Below, in pieces: positions 19,137 to 30,195 of a stretch of DNA of 64,000 nt. The position numbers were made by a program, and so were the translations under genes. Under the pieces are notes generated by a model. It was given only the letters and a program-made list of their open reading frames with translations. It had not been told where the DNA came from and did not search any database. Origin of the DNA: Streptococcus mitis (lineage in GTDB: Bacteria > Bacillota > Bacilli > Lactobacillales > Streptococcaceae); contig NZ_CP028415.1 in NCBI RefSeq assembly GCF_000722765.2, positions 626,501-690,500 on the forward strand, written 5' to 3'. Within the stretch, counting starts at the first letter, position 1, and each line of letters starts with the position of its first letter.

Positions 19137-20279
19137 ATGAAAAAGTTACTTTTACTCTTAATTACCCCTTTATTCTTTTTTATGCCTCTTGTTGTGGCTA
19201 ATATAGCTGTTCCAGATCGTCCTTTAAATGGTATTTACGATCCTAACGGTTATTTAACCACTAGTGTTGCAGAAACGTTAGAGAGTATGAATTCTGGAAG
19301 TGAAACCCAAGTAGGTATTTACATTGTAGATACTCTGGACGGTTCCAGTATCGAAGAGGTAGCCAATGAGGTTGCACGCAAATGGAAAGTTGGGAAACAA
19401 GATTCCAACAGTGGAATTTTAATTGCTATTGCTATAAAGGATAGAAAGTTTCGTATTGAAACATCCAACGAAGCAGCAATTTGGCTTACTGACTCTATGG
19501 CTAATTCCTTATTAAATGATTCTAAGCCATACATGAAAGAAGGGAAATATACTGATGCCCTTAACAAAATTCTAGTAGGTATTTCTAAAGCGGAGTCTAG
19601 AAAAGCTGAAATCATAAACAAGAAGGAAAATAATCGACTTCAAAAAAGCTATGAAAAATCATTAAAAAATAATGAAGGCTTTAGTAAGTACTTCGATTAC
19701 ATTCCGTTTCCGATATTGTTCTATCTGTTGTTCTTTCTTTTACTAAGTTTAGCAACGTGGATCAAGTACTTAAAAAGATGCCGCTTTTCTAAGTATGAGT
19801 ACGAGGGAAAAGGTAAGCTGTATCCAGATTTTCCTGACTTTGTACCTAATGATACGTGGACTGAAGAACGTAAATCTGACTATAAAAAAAATAAGCGTTT
19901 AATTAGGTCTCAATATCAGTACGAAGGATATAACAAACTCTATCCAGACTCAAAAGGTTTTCTACCTAATGACACTTGGACTACATTACTTATAGAAGAA
20001 TACTACGCAGAAGTTGAAAGAAAGCACCTAGATAGGCTTAATCGCTCTCAATACTCTTATAATGGGAAGGGGAAACTCTATCCAAACGATAAAGATTTTG
20101 TGAGGAATGCTTCTTGGACTTCCGAGCTCACAAAAAGCTACTATGCTTCACAAAGAGTACAGTCAAGTTCTTATGGTAGATCAGATTTATATGATTCTGG
20201 TAGTTCTAGTTCATCTTGGTCTTCAGATGATTGGGGTGGCGGTGGATTTGATGGTGGTGGTTCTTCAGATAGTTGGTAA
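19137..20279 (+). CDS. TPM-domain (YgcG-like) membrane protein with internal repeats
   Basis: A 380-residue protein with an N-terminal signal or membrane segment (residues 3-21), a TPM domain (about 28-150; PLNGIYDPNGYL, QVGIYIVDTLDG, GILIAIAIKDRKFRIETSNE), a membrane segment near 185-205, three tandem repeats of about 42-45 residues (from about 213 to 345, each with Y-x-Y-x-G-x-x-KLYP followed by a W-T pair) and a Ser/Gly-rich C-terminus ending GGGGFDGGGSSDSW. TPM proteins with such glycine-rich tails are common partners of LemA. Topology puts the repeats opposite the TPM domain, probably in the cytoplasm. It follows lemA by 18 nt and is co-transcribed. The function of the repeats is unknown. 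Confidence 0.8.
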   Translation: MKKLLLLLITPLFFFMPLVVANIAVPDRPLNGIYDPNGYLTTSVAETLESMNSGSETQVGIYIVDTLDGSSIEEVANEVARKWKVGKQDSNSGILIAIAIKDRKFRIETSNEAAIWLTDSMANSLLNDSKPYMKEGKYTDALNKILVGISKAESRKAEIINKKENNRLQKSYEKSLKNNEGFSKYFDYIPFPILFYLLFFLLLSLATWIKYLKRCRFSKYEYEGKGKLYPDFPDFVPNDTWTEERKSDYKKNKRLIRSQYQYEGYNKLYPDSKGFLPNDTWTTLLIEEYYAEVERKHLDRLNRSQYSYNGKGKLYPNDKDFVRNASWTSELTKSYYASQRVQSSSYGRSDLYDSGSSSSSWSSDDWGGGGFDGGGSSDSW

Positions 20280-20293
20280 ATTGAAAATGAAAA

Positions 20294-22149
<1,856 letters not shown>

Positions 22150-22153
<4 letters not shown>

Positions 22154-22998
22154 AAATTGCTTATCTAGGTCCCAAGGGATCATTTTCACACCACGTTGTG
22201 CAGACAGCTTTTCCTCATGAGGAATTGCAGGCCTTTGCCAATATTACAGATGTCATCAAGGCCTATGAGCAAGGCTTGGTGGACTATTCTGTGGTGCCAG
22301 TTGAAAATTCTATTGAGGGTAGTGTACATGAAACCTTGGATTACCTTTTTCATCAGGCTCGCATCCAAGCTGTAGCAGAAATCGTTCAGCCTATTCATCA
22401 GCAGTTGATGGTGGTTCCAGGTCACACTAAGATTGAAAAGATTTTTTCTCATCCTCAGGCTTTGGCTCAAGGAAAGAAATTCATCGATGAACAGTATCCA
22501 GATGCTCAAATTGAGGTGACAGCTAGTACAGCTTATGCGGCCCGCTTTATTTCCGAACATCCTGACCAGCCTTATGCAGCCATTGCACCTAGAAGTTCTG
22601 CTGAAGAATATAGCTTAGAACTGATTGCTGAAGATATTCAAGAAATGGAAGCTAATTTCACACGTTTCTGGGTTTTGGGAGCTGAAGGTGCAGCCATTCC
22701 CTTGCAAGCACAAACTGAGAAAATGAGTTTGGCCTTGACTTTACCAGACAATCTTCCAGGTGCACTTTATAAGGCCCTATCGACCTTTGCTTGGCGGGGA
22801 ATTGACCTGACAAAAATTGAAAGTCGTCCACTCAAGACAGCACTGGGTGAATACTTTTTCATTATCGATGTTGATTATGCCGATAAGGATTTGGTTAACT
22901 TTGCCCAAAAAGAATTAGAAGCGATTGGAATCCAGTATAAAGTACTGGGCGCCTATCCTATTTATCCAATATCAGACCACGGAAAGGAGAGAAGATGA
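22150..22998 (+). CDS. pheA: Prephenate dehydratase
   Basis: Converts prephenate to phenylpyruvate. The 282-residue protein has the catalytic domain (YLGPKGSFSH, VPVENSIEGSVHETLD, the Thr-Arg-Phe motif in ANFTRFWVLG near residue 173) followed by a C-terminal ACT domain with the phenylalanine-binding ESRP motif. It lacks a fused chorismate mutase. It overlaps aroK and psr by ATGA junctions, indicating coupled translation. Confidence 0.95.
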
Positions 22999-24317
22999 GT
23001 AAAGAAAATCCCTTAAGCCACCACGAGCAGTTGCGTTATGACTATCTTTTTAAGAACATTCATTACCTCAATGAGCGAGAGAAAAAAGAGTTTGCTTACC
23101 TGCAAGGTAAGTTAAATATGGCTGGCGGTAGTGACGCTTCACCAGAAATTCATAATGAAATTCATAATGAAAATCATGATATGGAAGAGTCTTTCATGGA
23201 GCCAGTCAATCAGTATTCTCTTCCATCCTATGGAAACCGTAGTCGTTCAAAAAAATACCAGAAAAGCCATTCTCTTCCAAAGGTTAAGTCCAAAAAACGT
23301 AAGATTCGTTGGGGGCGCATTTTTGCAGGCTTGCTTGCTCTTCTAGCCTGTGTTGGTTTTGGCATGATTTTTATGTTCCTAAAAGGGTATTCAAATGCGG
23401 ACCCAACCAAACCTGCCAATGCTAAGGCAGCTCAAGTAGAAGTCTTTCATGGTCAAGATACCAAGGATGGGGTCAATATTTTGATTATGGGAACGGATGG
23501 ACGGATTGGCCAAAATAGTGCTGAGACGAGAACGGACTCGATTATGGTTCTAAACGTTGGTGGCTCAGATAAAAAAATCAAACTGGTCAGCTTTATGCGT
23601 GACAATTTGGTTTATATAGACGGTTATAGCCAAGTCATTAACGGTAGAAAGCAGTCAGATAATAAGTTGAATGTGGCCTATGAACTAGGGGAACAAGAAG
23701 GCCAAAAAGGGGCAGAAATGGTTCGCCAAGTATTGAAAGATAATTTTGACTTGGACATTAAGTACTATGCCTTGGTTGATTTCCAGGCCTTCGCAACCGC
23801 TATTGACACTCTGTTCCCTGATGGGGTGACAATTGATGCCAAATTCTCAACCTTAGAAGGTCAACCTTTAACAGAAGCTACGGTGGGAGATGATTTACAT
23901 GCTACGGAAACGGAGTCTCCAACCCAGACGATCAAAGTCGGAAAACAGCAGATGAACGGTTCAACCTTGCTCAACTATGCTCGCTTCCGTGATGATGATG
24001 AAGGTGATTACGGTCGTACCAAGAGACAACAGCAAGTGTTGACAGCTGTTCTGCAGCAACTCAAGGATCCAACCAAACTCTTTACTGGATCAGAAGCACT
24101 TGGTAAGGTCTTTGGGATGACCTCTACGAATGTTCCTTATAGTTTCTTATTAACCAATGGTTTATCTTTCCTAGATGGAGCGCAAAATGGCATTGAGAGA
24201 TTAACAGTTCCAGAACTAGGTGATTGGGTCGATGCCTATGATGTCTATGGAGGACAGGCACTCTTAGTAGACCAAAATAAATATCAAACCAAGCTCGCTC
24301 AAATGGGAATGAGATAA
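22995..24317 (+). CDS. psr: LytR-CpsA-Psr family ligase Psr
   Basis: A 440-residue LCP protein, a membrane-anchored phosphotransferase that links teichoic acid or capsule precursors to peptidoglycan on the outer face. A long charged cytoplasmic N-terminus (about 1-105, containing a short HNEIHNE repeat) precedes one membrane segment (about 106-127); the LCP domain follows with GVNILIMGTDGR, TRTDSIMVLNVG, SFMRDNLVYI, LNYARFRDDDEGDYGRTKRQQ, which hold the Arg and Asp residues that bind the polyprenyl pyrophosphate. Position just upstream of licD3 matches pneumococcal Psr. It is the last gene of the aroA operon. Confidence 0.88.
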   Translation: MSKENPLSHHEQLRYDYLFKNIHYLNEREKKEFAYLQGKLNMAGGSDASPEIHNEIHNENHDMEESFMEPVNQYSLPSYGNRSRSKKYQKSHSLPKVKSKKRKIRWGRIFAGLLALLACVGFGMIFMFLKGYSNADPTKPANAKAAQVEVFHGQDTKDGVNILIMGTDGRIGQNSAETRTDSIMVLNVGGSDKKIKLVSFMRDNLVYIDGYSQVINGRKQSDNKLNVAYELGEQEGQKGAEMVRQVLKDNFDLDIKYYALVDFQAFATAIDTLFPDGVTIDAKFSTLEGQPLTEATVGDDLHATETESPTQTIKVGKQQMNGSTLLNYARFRDDDEGDYGRTKRQQQVLTAVLQQLKDPTKLFTGSEALGKVFGMTSTNVPYSFLLTNGLSFLDGAQNGIERLTVPELGDWVDAYDVYGGQALLVDQNKYQTKLAQMGMR

Positions 24318-24327
24318 GTTAAGACAG

Positions 24328-24378
24328 AAAAATCAAAGTTTGAAGGCTATGTATCTAGCAGTCAGGCTTTGATTTTTT
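24328..24378 (+). terminator. Terminator of the aroA-psr operon
   Basis: A 14-bp stem AAAATCAAAGTTTG / CAGGCTTTGATTTT with a T run to 24378. Confidence 0.85.
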
Positions 24379-24410
24379 ACAGTCTTCAATAGATTTTCAC
24401 CCCCTATTTG

Positions 24411-24419
24411 TGGTATAAT
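24411..24419 (+). promoter_or_regulatory. Extended -10 promoter of the licD3 operon
   Basis: TGGTATAAT: TG at 24411-24412 and TATAAT at 24414-24419; -35 is poor. Confidence 0.65.
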
Positions 24420-24442
24420 GAAACGATACGATAGAAAGAATA

Positions 24443-25288
24443 ATGAACAATATGACTGATTTAAAAGCAATTCAGGCTCGTAGTCTGGAGATGGCTGAAT
24501 ATTTTGTGGCCTTTTGTAAAGAACATGATTTGCTTTGTTATCTTTGTGGTGGAGGTGCTATTGGTGCCCTTCGAAACAAGGGTTTTATTCCTTGGGATGA
24601 TGATTTAGATTTTTTTATGCCCCGTAAAGATTATGAGAAATTAGCAGAATTATGGCCTCGTTATGCAGATGAGCGTTATTTCTTGTCGAAGAGTAACAAG
24701 GATTTTGTCGACCGCAATCTTTTTATTACCATTCGTGACAAGGAAACGACCTGTATCAAACCTTATCAGCAGGATTTAGAATTGCCACATGGTCTGGCCT
24801 TGGATGTTTTGCCTCTGGATTATTATCCTAAAAATTCAGCTGAGCGGAAAAAACAGGTTCGTTGGGCCTTGATTTATTCTCTTTTTTGTGCGCAAACTAT
24901 TCCAGAAAAACATGGTGCACTTATGAAGTGGGGAAGCCGTATTTTACTCGGTTTGACGCCAAAATCGCTCCGTTATCGCATTTGGAAAAAAGCTGAACAA
25001 GAAATGACCAAGTACAGTCTAGCTGAGAGCGATGGAATCACGGAATTATGCTCGGGTCCTGGTTACATGAGAAACAAGTACCTAATCGAATCTTTTGAAG
25101 ATAATCTTTTCTTGCCATTTGAAGGAACTGAGATGCCCGTTCCAGTCGGCTATGATGCCTATCTCAGCACTGCTTTTGGGGATTACATGACACCTCCACC
25201 AGCAGACAAGCAGTTACCACATCATGATGCTGTCATCGCTGATATGGATAAGTCTTATACAGAATACAAGGGAGAATATGGTGGCTAA
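24443..25288 (+). CDS. licD3: LicD-family phosphotransferase (LicD3-like)
   Basis: A 281-residue LicD protein. LicD enzymes transfer phosphocholine or a related phosphoester group to sugars of teichoic acid. The core motif CGGGAIGALRNKGFIPWDDDLDFFMPRKDYEKL begins near residue 34 (key residues: the GG, the R and the DDD-x-D metal site). The location after psr and before two glycosyltransferases and a polymerase matches the pneumococcal lic3 locus, hence the symbol; the exact acceptor is not known from sequence. An alternative ATG at 24452 exists and neither start has a strong ribosome-binding site. It overlaps the next gene by 11 bases. Confidence 0.82.
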   Translation: MNNMTDLKAIQARSLEMAEYFVAFCKEHDLLCYLCGGGAIGALRNKGFIPWDDDLDFFMPRKDYEKLAELWPRYADERYFLSKSNKDFVDRNLFITIRDKETTCIKPYQQDLELPHGLALDVLPLDYYPKNSAERKKQVRWALIYSLFCAQTIPEKHGALMKWGSRILLGLTPKSLRYRIWKKAEQEMTKYSLAESDGITELCSGPGYMRNKYLIESFEDNLFLPFEGTEMPVPVGYDAYLSTAFGDYMTPPPADKQLPHHDAVIADMDKSYTEYKGEYGG

Positions 25289-26381
25289 GAAAAAAATCTT
25301 ATTTTTTATGTGGTCTTTTTCTCTCGGGGGTGGAGCAGAGAAGATTCTATCTACCATTGTTTCAAATCTAGATCCAGAAAAGTATGATATTGATATTCTT
25401 GAAATGGAACATTTTGATAAGGGATACGAATCTGTTCCCAAGCATGTAGGCATTTTAAAATCCCTTCAGGATTATCGCCAAGCTAGATGGTTACGAGCTC
25501 TTTTGTGGAGGATGAGAATTTATTTTCCAAGACTGACCCGTCGTTTGCTTGTGAAAGATGACTATGATGTTGAAGTTTCCTTTACCATTATGAATCCTCC
25601 ACTTTTGTTCTCTAAAAGAAAAGAAGTCAAGAAAATCTCTTGGATTCATGGAAGTATCGAAGAATTTCTTAAGGATAGCTCCAAAAGAGAATCACATAGA
25701 CGCCAGTTGGATGCTGCGGATACCATTGTAGGAATTTCAAAAAAGACCAGTAATTCTATCAAGGAAGTCTATCCAGATTATGCTTCGAAATTACAGACGG
25801 TCTACAATGGATATGATTTTCAGAGTATTCTAGAAAAATCTCAAGAGAAGATCGATATCGAGATTTCACCTCAAAGTATCTGTACCATCGGACGGATTGA
25901 GGAAAATAAGGGTTCTGACCGTGTGGTGGAAGTGATACGATTATTACACCAAGAGGGAAAAAACTATCATCTCTATTTTATCGGGGCTGGGGATATGGAA
26001 GAGGAACTGAAAAAACGCGTCAAAGAGTATGAGATTGAAGACTATGTGCATTTCCTTGGTTATCAAAAAAATCCTTATCAGTATTTATCTCAGACGAAAG
26101 TTCTCTTGTCTATGTCTAAACAAGAAGGTTTTCCTGGAGTGTATGTTGAGGCCTTGAGTCTGGGACTTCCTTTTGTCTCTACGGATGTTGGAGGGGCTGA
26201 GGAATTATCCCAAGAAGGACGATTTGGACAAATCATTGAGAACAATCAAGAGGCAGCTCAGGCAATTACGAACTACATGACCTCTGCCTCAAACTTCGAT
26301 GTCAATGAGGCTAGCCAATTCATTCAACAATTCACAATTGCCAAACAAATCGAACAAGTAGAAAAACTATTAGAGGAGTAG
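25278..26381 (+). CDS. Glycosyltransferase, GT4 family
   Basis: A 367-residue GT-B enzyme. The N-terminus has the glycine-rich FSLGGGAEKIL loop, the middle SICTIGRIEENKGSDRVVEVIRLL strand-helix, and the C-terminal nucleotide-sugar site SKQEGFPGVYVEALSLGLPFVSTDVGG with the EX7E motif. It has no membrane segment and would act on the cytoplasmic face. The start at 25278 is selected because AGGGAG lies just upstream and the frame before it overlaps licD3. In the lic3 context it probably builds the teichoic acid repeat; donor and acceptor are not assignable. Confidence 0.85.
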   Translation: MVAKKKILFFMWSFSLGGGAEKILSTIVSNLDPEKYDIDILEMEHFDKGYESVPKHVGILKSLQDYRQARWLRALLWRMRIYFPRLTRRLLVKDDYDVEVSFTIMNPPLLFSKRKEVKKISWIHGSIEEFLKDSSKRESHRRQLDAADTIVGISKKTSNSIKEVYPDYASKLQTVYNGYDFQSILEKSQEKIDIEISPQSICTIGRIEENKGSDRVVEVIRLLHQEGKNYHLYFIGAGDMEEELKKRVKEYEIEDYVHFLGYQKNPYQYLSQTKVLLSMSKQEGFPGVYVEALSLGLPFVSTDVGGAEELSQEGRFGQIIENNQEAAQAITNYMTSASNFDVNEASQFIQQFTIAKQIEQVEKLLEE

Positions 26382-26382
26382 C

Positions 26383-27369
26383 ATGGAAACTGCATTAATC
26401 AGTGTGATTGTGCCAGTCTATAATGTGGCACAGTACCTAGAAAAATCGATAGCTTCCATTCAGAAGCAGACCTATCAGAATCTGGAAATCATTCTTGTTG
26501 ATGATGGAGCAACGGATGAAAGTGGTCGCTTGTGTGATTCAATCGCTGAACAAGATGATAGGGTGTCAGTGCTTCATAAAAAGAATGAAGGTTTGTCGCA
26601 AGCACGAAACGATGGAATGAAGCAGGCTAACGGAGATTATCTGATTTTTATTGACTCAGATGATTATATCCATCCAGAAATGATTCAGAGCTTATATGAG
26701 CAATTAATTCAAGAAGATGCGGATGTTTCGAGCTGTGGTGTCATGAATGTCTATGCTAATGATGAAAGTCCACAATCAGCCAATCAGGATGACTATTTTG
26801 TCTGTGATTCCCAAACATTTCTAAAGGAATATCTCATAGGTGAAAAAATACCTGGAACGATCTGCAATAAGCTAATCAAAAGAGAGATTGCAACTGCCTT
26901 ATCCTTTCCAAAGGGATTGATTTATGAAGATGCTTATTACCATTTTGATTTGATCAAGTTGGCTAAGAAGTATGTGGTTAATACCAAACCCTATTATTAC
27001 TATTTCCATAGAGGGGATAGTATTACGACTAAATCCTATGCAGAGAAGGATTTAGCCTATATTGATATCTACCAAAAGTTTTACAATGAAGTTGTGAAAA
27101 ACTATCCGGATTTGAAAGAGGTTGCTTTTTTCAGATTGGCCTATGCCCACTTCTTTATTCTGGATAAGATGTTGCTAGATGATCAGTATAAACAGTTTGA
27201 AGCCTATTCTCAGATTCATCGTTTTTTAAAAGGCCATGCCTTTACTATTGCTAGGAATCCAATTTTCCGTAAGGGGAGAAGAATTGGTGCTTTGGCTCTA
27301 TTCATAAATATTTCCTTATACCGATTCTTATTACTAAAAAATATTGAAAAATCTAAAAAATTACATTAG
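26383..27369 (+). CDS. Glycosyltransferase, GT2 family
   Basis: A 328-residue inverting GT-A enzyme with the family start ISVIVPVYNVAQYLEKSIASI, the LVDDGATDESG strand, the metal-binding DSDD motif (near residue 92, FIDSDDYIHPEMI) and a predicted catalytic ED in GLIYEDAYYHFD. It sits directly after the GT4 gene (1-nt gap) in the lic3-type cluster and is likely to add a sugar of the teichoic acid repeat. Confidence 0.87.
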   Translation: METALISVIVPVYNVAQYLEKSIASIQKQTYQNLEIILVDDGATDESGRLCDSIAEQDDRVSVLHKKNEGLSQARNDGMKQANGDYLIFIDSDDYIHPEMIQSLYEQLIQEDADVSSCGVMNVYANDESPQSANQDDYFVCDSQTFLKEYLIGEKIPGTICNKLIKREIATALSFPKGLIYEDAYYHFDLIKLAKKYVVNTKPYYYYFHRGDSITTKSYAEKDLAYIDIYQKFYNEVVKNYPDLKEVAFFRLAYAHFFILDKMLLDDQYKQFEAYSQIHRFLKGHAFTIARNPIFRKGRRIGALALFINISLYRFLLLKNIEKSKKLH

Positions 27370-27384
27370 AACGGGGGTGAGCAA

Positions 27385-28854
27385 GTGATTGATGGAAAAC
27401 GATTATTATTTAGTTTGACCATAGTCAGTTATGCCTTGACGCTAGTAAGTGGAATTGTGTATCTGTTTAATAATAACAATGTTAGCTTGCTTTCTACTTT
27501 ATTGTTCTTACTGGTTAGTAGCTTAATCGCTTGTTGGAATGATATCAAGTATTACTTAATCCATTTTATTTTCTTTTTAACTATTTTTGTATTTCTGGTA
27601 TCAAGGCCGACCATTGATTACTTTAGGGATGGTGCTTTGGATACCTATCATCCCATAGCCTATCGCTTTGCCTTTATAGTCGTCATGGTTTCGATATTGG
27701 GATTGACCACAGGGGGGCTCCTAGCTCGCTATTTTATAGCTAGAAAGAAAATACAAGTACCCAAGATAGGAAGTTCTCTAAAAGATGTTTACATCAAGCG
27801 GTTGCGCTTTGTATCGCTAGGAGTTTTTCTTCTAACCTATCCTTTCTATTTCATTCGGTTATTTGAACGGCTCCTGTATCGCTTGCAGACTTCCTACTAT
27901 GCCTACTATGCAAACTTTGAAAGTAAACTGCCTTATTTTACCTATATCTTATCAACATTTACGGTCTATGCAATGTGTATGTATTTGGCAACCAAGCCAA
28001 AGAAATTGCAGGCAACAGCAGTGCTTGTCTCCTTTATTGTAGCTAATACTATTCATTTGGCAATCGGGACACGCAATCCCTTTATTTTAAGTATTTTATT
28101 TGCTTTTGTTTATTACTTTATGCGGGAGCAAACAGAAAAAGGAAAATGGATTGGATTTAAAGAAAAGTTAGCGATTTTTGTAGGTTCTCCTATTCTCATG
28201 TTAGCGATGGGAATACTCAATTATGTACGGGATAATGTCCAGGTTTCCCATACAGGTTTCTGGGATATCCTGCTTGACTTTATCTATAAACAAGGAACCA
28301 GTTTTGGTGTTTTGGCTCGAGGATTTCTATTTAACAGTAGCCTCCCTTACCGAGATTTACGCAATTTTACTTTTGGTCCTGTTATTGATTATTTTGCAAG
28401 AGGAAGTTTGGGGGCTATTTTCGGAGGAAAAGCCTTTGAACATACAACCAATAGTGTGGAACTAGCTATTGATAGTAATAGTTATGCCCATAATCTATCC
28501 TATCTTGTCTTGAACAAGGAATACTTGAAAGGACATGGTATCGGAAGTAGCTATATTATGGAGTTGTATACCGACTATGGTATGATAGGAGTCTTTCTAC
28601 TTAGTCTCTTACTAGGTATGTTATTCATAGCCATGCTGCAAGTGGCCTATCGTTCAAGAACAATCCTATTTGCCCTGTCCCTACTCATCTTGAATAATCT
28701 ATTCTTTATGCCAAGAAGTAGCTTTTCAGAAAGTTTCTTCAATTTATTTACAATGCAATTCTGGGGAATTGTTCTTGTGATTCTATTCGTAGCAAAAATG
28801 CTTACAAAAGAGAACCAGTATCTACTAAACAAAGGAGAAAAAAATCATGTTTGA
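27385..28854 (+). CDS. tarP: Wzy-like polymerase, candidate teichoic acid polymerase TarP
   Basis: A 489-residue protein with about 12 predicted membrane segments and a large extracytoplasmic loop between roughly residues 280 and 365, an architecture shared with O-antigen polymerases (Wzy). In pneumococcus the gene at this place in the lic3 locus has been proposed to polymerise teichoic acid repeats (TarP); the assignment here is by position and topology. Translation starts at GTG 27385, with GGGGGTGA 5-12 nt upstream. It overlaps the next gene by 8 bases. No flippase or initiating transferase is in this cluster. Confidence 0.72.
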   Translation: MIDGKRLLFSLTIVSYALTLVSGIVYLFNNNNVSLLSTLLFLLVSSLIACWNDIKYYLIHFIFFLTIFVFLVSRPTIDYFRDGALDTYHPIAYRFAFIVVMVSILGLTTGGLLARYFIARKKIQVPKIGSSLKDVYIKRLRFVSLGVFLLTYPFYFIRLFERLLYRLQTSYYAYYANFESKLPYFTYILSTFTVYAMCMYLATKPKKLQATAVLVSFIVANTIHLAIGTRNPFILSILFAFVYYFMREQTEKGKWIGFKEKLAIFVGSPILMLAMGILNYVRDNVQVSHTGFWDILLDFIYKQGTSFGVLARGFLFNSSLPYRDLRNFTFGPVIDYFARGSLGAIFGGKAFEHTTNSVELAIDSNSYAHNLSYLVLNKEYLKGHGIGSSYIMELYTDYGMIGVFLLSLLLGMLFIAMLQVAYRSRTILFALSLLILNNLFFMPRSSFSESFFNLFTMQFWGIVLVILFVAKMLTKENQYLLNKGEKNHV

Positions 28855-29881
28855 ACATTATTCAGTAGCTGATTTGTTTGCAAATCTTTATAAAAAACGA
28901 AAAGCAAATATTCTAGCTCTCATCGCTTTATTTGCTCTCATTGCTGTACCATTTACAATTAAAGCAGTTAAGAATAAAAATACTGTCAAAGACACAACAA
29001 GTTATTCAACTTATATCAGCTATAAAATCACCCCTCCAGAAGATTCAGCCAAAACGATTTTGAATCATCAAATTGGTGGTTATAGTGATTTCTACGGAAA
29101 ATTGATTGATGGGAATTTGAATGGAGCTTATCTTTTCAATGATGTAGAGCCTAGTGAGTTGAAAAAAATTGCCAGTGAATTAGATACGACAGAAACAACC
29201 TTGAAAAATTCTACAAGTGACTATTGGTGGAAAAAATTGACCGTCTACTATATGATTGACGATGCAGGGGTTGGTGTGAAAATTTTGACACCAAGTAAAG
29301 ATGCTAATGACTTGTTGGAGCGAAAAATTGATGGATTGATTGAGAAATTTAAACACACTTATGCAAATGTAAAAATTGAAAAATTGGAAACCATCAACTC
29401 TAAAGAATTGAATGCAAATGGTGAGACAGCGCTTGGATTAAACGTCAAGAATCTGATTCTTCGTTTAGCTGTTATTGGAGTAGTTTGTGTGATTTTGGTT
29501 GTAATGGGAAATGTATTGATTTATCTCTTTAACCCAACAATCAATAGAGCAGGTGATTTTTCTCAATATCAAATTGATTTTGTAACAGAGATTACAACAA
29601 TTGCTAATCTAGCAGATATTCTATCATACAAAAAGGCTGGACAAGAATTGACTATCGTTAGCTCAAATAAAGCTATTCTAGATAAATTAAAACAAAATCA
29701 AGAGGCTTTAAAAGGAATGCATTTTGTAGATTTACAAGATGTACCATCTCTTTTAGAAAGAGATACAGTTCTTCTTGTTGAAGAATACGGAGTGACTCGT
29801 TATAAGAAATTTGAGCAAAGTCTTCAAATTCTTCGAAACTTAAATCGTTCTATCCTCGGTGTAGCAACCTTTAAACTATAA
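28847..29881 (+). CDS. Wzz/chain-length-type membrane protein
   Basis: A 344-residue protein with two membrane segments (about residues 24-41 and 202-227) bracketing an extracellular domain, and a C-terminal cytoplasmic part. The layout is that of the Wzz/CpsC superfamily of chain-length regulators, except that the cytoplasmic part is larger than usual and contains no Walker motif. It is translationally coupled to tarP by an 8-base overlap, so a role in setting polymer length is a fair inference. Start supported by AAGGAGAAAAAA. Last gene before a strong terminator. Confidence 0.65.
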   Translation: MFEHYSVADLFANLYKKRKANILALIALFALIAVPFTIKAVKNKNTVKDTTSYSTYISYKITPPEDSAKTILNHQIGGYSDFYGKLIDGNLNGAYLFNDVEPSELKKIASELDTTETTLKNSTSDYWWKKLTVYYMIDDAGVGVKILTPSKDANDLLERKIDGLIEKFKHTYANVKIEKLETINSKELNANGETALGLNVKNLILRLAVIGVVCVILVVMGNVLIYLFNPTINRAGDFSQYQIDFVTEITTIANLADILSYKKAGQELTIVSSNKAILDKLKQNQEALKGMHFVDLQDVPSLLERDTVLLVEEYGVTRYKKFEQSLQILRNLNRSILGVATFKL

Positions 29882-29896
29882 GCTTTCTGATGTATT

Positions 29897-29938
29897 AGGT
29901 CTTCAAAGTTGGCTAAGAGCCGATTTTGGAGGCTTTTT
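29897..29938 (+). terminator. Terminator of the teichoic acid operon
   Basis: An 18-bp stem (AGGTCTTCAAAGTTGGCT with AGCCGATTTTGGAGGCTT, several G-T pairs) with a 3-nt loop and T run. Confidence 0.85.
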
Positions 29939-29963
29939 CTATTTGTTTGCAGAAATTTTCTAT

Positions 29964-30079
29964 TATACTCAATGAAAATCAAAAAGCAAACTAGGAAGCT
30001 AGCCGCAGGTTGCTCAAAGCACCGCTTTGAGGTTGTAGATAAAGCTGACGTGGTTTGAAGAGATTTTCAAAGAGTATTA
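29964..30079 (-). repeat. BOX element, boxC-boxB/boxA hybrid
   Basis: 116 bp with the boxC end on the left and the boxA end on the right. A boxB-type hairpin (GCTCAAAGCACCGCTTTGAG) is joined directly to the boxA tail at a shared TGACG, so the boxA core GGCAAGGCG is missing. It lies between the tarP operon terminator and the mecA promoter. Confidence 0.85.
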
Positions 30080-30135
30080 GAGTCTTCTACAGAAGTTACC
30101 CTATGGAAAATCTATCCCGACAGAGGAGCCTTCTT

Positions 30136-30164
30136 TTGATAAAATCGTAAAAATCTAGTATAAT
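30136..30164 (+). promoter_or_regulatory. Promoter of mecA
   Basis: TTGATA at 30136-30141, 17-bp spacer, TATAAT at 30159-30164. Confidence 0.75.
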
Positions 30165-30195
30165 AGATAGAACTGAAAGTATGAGGTTATTAGCA

